A stretch of DNA of 13,576 nucleotides, taken from Betaproteobacteria bacterium. GTDB taxonomy: Bacteria > Pseudomonadota > Gammaproteobacteria > Burkholderiales > SG8-41. Both the position numbers and the translations under genes were made by a program. Below are positions 11,901 through 13,576 of the stretch, one piece after another; positions within the stretch are counted from its first letter, which is position 1, and the number at the start of each line of letters is the position of its first letter. The notes beneath the pieces are model-generated. The model did no database searches and was not told the origin of the DNA. It saw only the letters and a program-made list of their open reading frames with translations. Location: contig JANXSE010000428.1 of NCBI GenBank assembly GCA_025356695.1, forward strand, positions 1-13,576. The letters run 5' to 3'.

Positions 11901-13576
11901 ATGAACGCAAAAAACAACGAACCGCATTACGACGTGCTATGGCCTCTGTCACGCAAAGCCGTGAAAAAATCGGCCGCGGCGAAACGCGTGCCCGATCTCA
12001 ACGGCAAGACCATCGTCGAATTGTGGGACGTGATTTTCCGCGGTGAAACCATTTATCCGCTGGTGCGCGAATACATCAAACAGCGTTTTCCCGGCGTGAA
12101 GTTCGTGCCCTACACCGAGATCGGCAACTTCCACGGCGCGCGCGAACATGAAGTCACCGCCACCATCCCCGACAAGATCCGCCACTTCAAAGCCGACGCC
12201 GCCATCGTCGGCATCGGCGCCTGAGGGAGCTGCACGCCCGCCGTGTTGCGGGCCGCAGCCGTTGTCGAAAAAATGGGGGTGCCGACGGCATCGATCATCG
12301 GCTCCGGTTTTCTGAAGCAGGCCGAAGTCATCATCAAAGGCGTGGGCGTGCCGCTCGCCATCGGCGTTTATCCCGGTGCGCCGATGGTCGACAGCGAAGC
12401 CGAGCTGAAACGCAAGGTCGAGGAAGTGCTCGCACCGGGGCTCTTGAAAGGCCTGATCGGCGACGCGCCGGTCGAAGCCGATGCATCGGCCGAGCCGGAA
12501 CCGGGATCGGTGGTATTCAGCGGCGATTACGACGCAGTGCAGGAACACTTCTACAAGAACCTGTGGACCGACGGCCTGCCGGTCACCCCGCCAACGCGCG
12601 AACGCGTCGATGCTTTCCTCAAATTCACCGACCGCAAGGCCGATGACGTACTGCGCGTGATTCCGCAGGAGGGCCGTGAAGCCTCCATCCTCAGCATCGC
12701 CGTCAACGGTGTGATGGCCGGCTGCCGCCCCGAATACATGCCGGTGCTGATTGCCATCGTCGACGCCCTGTGCGATCCGCTCTACCGCGTCGAAGACTCC
12801 GGTTCGACACCGGGCTGGGAACCGGTCGTCATCGTCAACGGCCCCATCGTCAAGGAACTCGATTTCAACTACGGTCAGGGCGTGATGCGCGTTGGCCGTC
12901 AGGCCAACACCAGCATCGGCCGTTTCGTGCGCATGTATTTGCGCAATATCTGCGGCTTCCGCATTCCGCCCGGCGCCGGCGACAAGGGCAGCATCGGGCA
13001 GACCTTTCTCGTCGCCATGGCCGAAGACGAAGACAGCGCGACAGCAATCGGCTGGCCGACCTACGGCGAAGACCGCGGCTTCAAAAAAGGCGAGAACGTT
13101 GTCACCGTGCACAGCGTAGTGGCAATTACTTCGCCCATGTACAGCGGCGGCGACGATGCGAAGACGCACGTCCAACAGTGGACCGACATCATCGGCGGCA
13201 GCTTCACCTACTGGGCGCACACCGGCTTCAAGACCGGTCTGTGGAGCCCGCTGATCATCGCCGGCCCCAGCATTGCCGGTGTAATTGCAAAGCAGTGGAC
13301 GAAAGATCAGGTGCGGCAATACCTGTACGACAACATGAAAGTCACCGCCGCCAAGGCTACCCACTACGCGCAAATGACCAGCACGCCGACGTTCAATTTC
13401 GAAAGCCTGGTCAAGGACGGCATCCTGCCGCCCGACTACACCGAGTCGGCCGATCCGCAACGCCTCGTGCACACGCTGATCAAACCCGAAATGGTCGAGA
13501 TCCTCGTCGCCGGCGATCCCGGCCGCAATCAATCGCGCGCCTACATGAGCAATCACGTGCAGGGGCCGCCGACGAG
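11901..13576 (+). CDS. UGSC-family selenoprotein with in-frame UGA, fused to a second domain (3' end beyond window)
   Basis: Read conventionally, the gene stops at TGA 12222-12224 after 107 codons, but the same frame stays open for 450 more codons to the edge. With TGA as selenocysteine, residues 106-114 read G-A-U-G-S-C-T-P-A: Sec108 and Cys111 form a UxxC redox pair, the hallmark of the UGSC selenoprotein family. A SECIS hairpin follows at once. Residues 1-184 look like an α/β fold (KTIVELWDVIF, VKFVPYTE, AAIVGIG before Sec, TASIIGSGF, LAIGVYPG). An acidic Ala/Pro linker (about 185-204) leads to a second domain with LWTDGLPVTPPT (221-232), AVNGVMAGCRPEYMPV (267-282), VIVNGPI (310-316) and NTSIGRFVRMYLRN (336-349). 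The reaction is unknown; a thiol/selenol redox or carboxylate-processing role is inferred from motif and neighbours. A pseudogene with a nonsense mutation is the alternative, and is unlikely given motif and hairpin. Confidence 0.88.
12222..12259 (+). promoter_or_regulatory. UGA selenocysteine codon with bacterial SECIS element
   Basis: TGA (12222-12224) is followed after four bases by GCTGC (12229-12233), which pairs with GCAGC (12255-12259). CCCGC (12237-12241) pairs with GCGGG (12248-12252). The internal loop is ACG against CC, and the apical loop is the six bases CGTGTT (12242-12247). Seventeen bases separate UGA from the apical loop, and the second loop base is G. Both fit the known bacterial SECIS rules for SelB binding (loop 16-37 bases from UGA, G in the first two loop positions). 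Confidence 0.85.

Noticed and set aside
11901..12224. A free-standing 107-residue protein ending at TGA
   Set aside because: The open frame continues with family-typical protein directly after the TGA, and the TGA begins a UGSC motif with a SECIS hairpin.
11949..13556. A 535-codon open frame on the minus strand across the selenoprotein gene
   Set aside because: Its translation is rich in His, Asp, Ala and Gly without motifs, as expected for the complement of a GC-rich gene. The + strand has the ribosome binding site, conserved motifs and SECIS. It stays open across the UGA and could mislead a gene caller.
1..13576. CRISPR arrays, tRNA or rRNA genes, insertion sequences
   Set aside because: No regularly spaced direct repeats, no tRNA-like cloverleaf or rRNA segment, and no transposase other than the phage one were seen by eye; a tRNA or covariance-model search was not possible here.

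Overview
The window is GC-rich bacterial DNA in two parts. The left 7.8 kb is the left-end (early) region of a Mu-like transposable prophage. The remainder is host chromosome, probably from a Burkholderiales-type betaproteobacterium. The host guess rests on composition and on four Bug/TctC-type periplasmic binding proteins, a family greatly expanded in that group; no phylogenetic marker is present.

Prophage (about 1-7824). Lysogeny genes read rightward: an S24/CI-type repressor (6328-7209) followed directly by a small secreted protein (7211-7591). The early lytic operon reads leftward: ner, an unknown Mu-type gene, the DDE transposase A, an 86-aa unknown, the target-selection ATPase B, a 15-residue-repeat basic protein, a double winged-helix protein, an HTH/four-Cys protein, a small membrane protein, an unknown, and a gene cut by the left edge that may be a Gam-type protein. 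Most neighbours are joined by ATGA start/stop overlaps. Between repressor and ner lie a leftward promoter with a perfect TTGACA -35 box and a cluster of AACC(N)GGTT operator-like palindromes. The terminal DNA (7592-7828) carries three same-orientation copies of a CAAACCAT motif spaced like the L1/L2/L3 transposase sites of Mu. The prophage sits just past the terminator of a host gene, so it does not appear to break one.

Host part (about 7829-13576). One Bug/TctC binding-protein gene faces left. Opposite it, three tandem paralogous Bug/TctC genes read right, almost without spacers, and lead after 33 bp into the most interesting gene of the window. An ordinary reading ends that gene at an opal codon after 107 residues (12222-12224). 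The frame stays open for 450 more codons to the window edge, the opal codon starts a U-G-S-C motif, and a textbook bacterial SECIS hairpin begins 4 nt after it. I read it as a UGSC-family selenoprotein of at least 558 residues, fused to a second conserved domain and co-transcribed with carboxylate-binding proteins. No selA/B/C/D gene and no TctA/TctB membrane component is in view.
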